Notes under the pieces: model-generated
The model's input: the letters and a program-made list of their open reading frames with translations, nothing else
What the model was told of the DNA's origin: nothing
Databases searched by the model: none
Program-made: the position numbers and the translations under genes
In this document: piece after piece, positions 61,678-64,000 of the stretch
How positions within the stretch are numbered: the first letter of the stretch is position 1
How the letters are laid out: each line of letters opens with the position of its first letter
Assembly (NCBI RefSeq): GCF_014855515.1
Contig: NZ_JACYFK010000001.1
Span: 806,001 to 870,000 of the forward strand
Direction of reading: 5' to 3'
Source of the DNA: Euzebyella marina
Lineage (GTDB): Bacteria > Bacteroidota > Bacteroidia > Flavobacteriales > Flavobacteriaceae
DNA length: 64,000 bases

Positions 61678-64000
61678 TTAAAAGTCGAGGTCTTCTAAAT
61701 CTTCTTCAATTTCTAAATCGTCTTGTTGTTCTTCAGCGGGTTCTGAACAATCGACCCGAATCGATAGGTTTTCAGGTTTCTCGAATTCGCCATCGGAGAT
61801 ACCTAAATCTTTATTATCGTAATTTTTCTTCATATACATCCCCCAAATGGGTAGCGCCATAGCGGCACCTTGGCCATATGTGATACTTTTAAAATGAACC
61901 GACCTTTCTTCACCGCCGACCCAAACACCGGTCACTAAATTCGGCACCATACCCATAAACCAACCATCACTTTGGTTCTGGGTGGTTCCTGTCTTACCGG
62001 CTATGGGATTGGTAAAGCCATAAGGGTATCCTGTGATAATTTCTTTGTACTCGGTGGCGTTCTTTTTATAGCTATGGCGTAACCTAGTACCTGAACCACC
62101 TTGGGTCACCCCTTCCATTAAATTCACCATTGTGTAGGCCACATCTTTACTAAGCACATCTTTGGTTTCTGGCACGTATTCAAATAATACGGTTCCGTTT
62201 TTATCCTCAATGCGGGTAACCATTACAGGCTTTACATAAACCCCTTGATTGGCGAATGTGCCATAGGCCCCCACCATTTCGTAAACGTTGAATTCAGGAG
62301 TACCCAAGGCAATTGCCGGTACTTCGAGAATTTCTTTGTCCAATCCTAAGTTCTTGACGATAGACACAACCGAACGTGGGCCTACCCTATCAATTAATTG
62401 GGCCGTTACCGTATTAACCGAATTGGCCAAGGCCGCCTTAAGCGTAAAATCTTTACCGGAATACTTGCCATCTGCATTTTTAGGACACCAAGGCTCTAAA
62501 TTTCCATGTTTGTTGGCCTCGATACAATACAATATATCCGGATATTCATCACAGGGAGACAACCTCAGCTGATCAATGGCAGCTGCATATACAAATGGTT
62601 TAAATGTAGAGCCTGCTTGCCTAGAACCTTGATACACATTATCATACTGAAAATGCCTATAATCTATACCCCCTACCCAAGCCTTTACGTGGCCCGTTTG
62701 AGGCTCCATAGACATCATAGCTGCTCTCAAAAAAGTCTTATAATATCTAATAGAGTCCAAAGGAGTCATAATGGTATCCCGTTCTCGGCCGTCGCTATTC
62801 CAGTCAAAAACCGTCATTTCCGTTTTTTTGGTAAAGGACTCTCTTATCTGTTTTTCTGATTTTCCCTCATCTTTCATTATTCGCCACCTATCAGAAGTAC
62901 GCATCGCTCTCTCCATGATTCGGTCGATTTCGGTCTTGTCTAAATCTAGAAAGGGTGCTGTAGGGTTTCTGTCAGGAGTATTCTGATGAAAAAACTCGGC
63001 CTGTAACTTGGCCATGTGTTGCCGTACAGCGTCTTCGGCATTTGCCTGCATTCTCGAATCGATGGTTGTATAAATCTTAAGGCCATCTAACCAAAGGCTC
63101 CATTTATCCCTAGCCCCATCGATTGCAGGTTTTGGGTTCTTTTGAATCCAATCGTTCATAAAGCCCTGTAAATACATTCGAAAGTAGGTGGCCAAACCTT
63201 CTTTATGAGACTCAGGGTTATAATTAATATCCATCTTTAAGGCCTGCAAAGAATCTTTCTCCTTTTCAGAGATATATCCATATTTTGCCATTTGGCCCAA
63301 AACGGTATTTCTTCTATTAGTCACCAATTCTTCTCTTCGAATCGGGTTGAAATAGGATGAATTTTTAAGCATCCCCACCAAAACAGCTGATTCTTCGGTC
63401 TTCAGCTCTTGAGGTTCTTTACCAAAGTAAATCTTCGATGCCGAACGAATGCCATCGGCATTGTTCAAGAAATCATATTGGTTAAGGTACATGGCAATAA
63501 TTTCTTCTTTGGTATACTGCCTTTCCAATCGGGTTGCGAGAACCCACTCCATTATTTTTTGGCGAATCGCCTCTACTTTGTTCTTAGAACGCACCCCTAC
63601 AAATAACTGCCTTGCCAATTGCTGGGTTATAGTACTCGCCCCTCCTTTTTTACCTAAATAAGCAAGTGCCCGCATAAAACCAAAAGCATCAATGCCTGAA
63701 TGGTCATAAAACCGGGCATCTTCGGTTGCGATAAGGGCATTGACCAAATTACTGGGCAAGCTGTCATATGGTACCGGAGTACGGTTATCATCTAGATAAA
63801 ATTTACCTAAGGTCTTGCCATCGGAAGAAATGATTTCGGTAGCCAAATTCGTCTGAGGGTTTTCGAGATACTCATACTCGGGCATATCGATACCCAAAAG
63901 GCCCCATGATGCCAACAAGAAAATCAAGGCTACACATAGTACCCCGGAAGCAAACAGGATCCAAAACCATTTAACATATTTAAAAAACCCTGTAGTATTG
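61678..64000 (-). CDS. mrcA: Class A penicillin-binding protein (PBP1A-like), 5' partial
   Basis: The frame is open to the right edge, so the first residues lie outside. Upstream of the first visible TTG (63927) it encodes KYVKWFWILFASG, the start of the single membrane anchor. GT51 transglycosylase domain: ALIATEDARFYDHSGIDAFG and GGASTITQQLARQLF. Transpeptidase domain: SxxK in GSTFKPFVYAAA, SVNTV, and KTGTTQNQSDGWFMG. The C-terminus is a strongly acidic tail (EEQQDDLEIEEDLEDLDF). It polymerises and cross-links peptidoglycan at the outer face of the inner membrane. Confidence 0.95.
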   Translation of the reverse strand, partial: NTTGFFKYVKWFWILFASGVLCVALIFLLASWGLLGIDMPEYEYLENPQTNLATEIISSDGKTLGKFYLDDNRTPVPYDSLPSNLVNALIATEDARFYDHSGIDAFGFMRALAYLGKKGGASTITQQLARQLFVGVRSKNKVEAIRQKIMEWVLATRLERQYTKEEIIAMYLNQYDFLNNADGIRSASKIYFGKEPQELKTEESAVLVGMLKNSSYFNPIRREELVTNRRNTVLGQMAKYGYISEKEKDSLQALKMDINYNPESHKEGLATYFRMYLQGFMNDWIQKNPKPAIDGARDKWSLWLDGLKIYTTIDSRMQANAEDAVRQHMAKLQAEFFHQNTPDRNPTAPFLDLDKTEIDRIMERAMRTSDRWRIMKDEGKSEKQIRESFTKKTEMTVFDWNSDGRERDTIMTPLDSIRYYKTFLRAAMMSMEPQTGHVKAWVGGIDYRHFQYDNVYQGSRQAGSTFKPFVYAAAIDQLRLSPCDEYPDILYCIEANKHGNLEPWCPKNADGKYSGKDFTLKAALANSVNTVTAQLIDRVGPRSVVSIVKNLGLDKEILEVPAIALGTPEFNVYEMVGAYGTFANQGVYVKPVMVTRIEDKNGTVLFEYVPETKDVLSKDVAYTMVNLMEGVTQGGSGTRLRHSYKKNATEYKEIITGYPYGFTNPIAGKTGTTQNQSDGWFMGMVPNLVTGVWVGGEERSVHFKSITYGQGAAMALPIWGMYMKKNYDNKDLGISDGEFEKPENLSIRVDCSEPAEEQQDDLEIEEDLEDLDF

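Overview
The window is chromosomal DNA from a member of the Bacteroidota, most likely a marine Flavobacteriaceae (Maribacter/Zobellia-like; genus not resolvable by eye). Evidence: the SUF cluster content and order with DUF59, DUF2480 and DUF3078 companions, a three-gene SdhC-A-B operon, many lipoproteins with a Cys lipobox followed by acidic/polar residues, and promoters of the Bacteroidota type (TTTG ... TAnnTTTG) in front of many genes. Gene density is high; no tRNA, rRNA, CRISPR array, prophage or insertion sequence was seen. Genes run off both ends: a DUF1460 hydrolase on the left and a class A penicillin-binding protein on the right. Layout: 1-4.8 kb, DUF1460 protein, an FN3-ThuA lipoprotein and an AraC regulator. 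5.0-14.1 kb, a heme (tetrapyrrole) cluster hemA-hemCD(fusion)-hemE-[TrkH-GNAT-membrane protein]-hemF-lipoprotein-hemB, mostly translationally coupled, divergent from the AraC gene across a region holding a perfect 10+10 bp palindrome. 14-22.6 kb, housekeeping genes: serine hydrolase, CNNM/CBS protein, Ogt, DUF4153, exonuclease, FKBP, EEP nuclease, HflX. 23.2-31.6 kb (minus), the SUF Fe-S assembly operon sufA-B-C-D-[OMP]-sufS-E-T-DUF2480-DUF3078. 31.8-38.8 kb, a GT90-like glycosyltransferase, a four-gene lipoprotein/cytochrome set (choice-of-anchor B, beta-propeller, MbnP-like, MbnH-like diheme protein), thiL and a zinc-ribbon protein. 39-50.9 kb, brnQ, xth, pepP, a VPS10-like protein, a DJ-1/PfpI protein, an orphan Vsr-like nuclease and sdhCAB. 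51-64 kb, a rimK/aspartoacylase pair, lipoproteins (one collagen-like with a broken duplicate beside it), a membrane GAF-AraC regulator, ThuA-DUF2721, a YbdL-type aminotransferase, GNAT, scoAB and PBP1A. The most unusual signal is not a protein. Three gene-free intervals (22.69-22.89, 45.81-46.04 and 59.80-60.10 kb) carry the same promoter: two TTCACAACA-like direct repeats exactly 21 bp apart, then exactly 28 bp, then TAnnTTTACATTG. Each drives a roughly 130-230 nt non-coding stretch that ends in a rho-independent terminator. The first two transcripts share their 5' sequence and repeated CCCCAA(A)TCG motifs. I interpret this as a co-regulated family of small RNAs under a LytTR-like (direct-repeat-binding) regulator.
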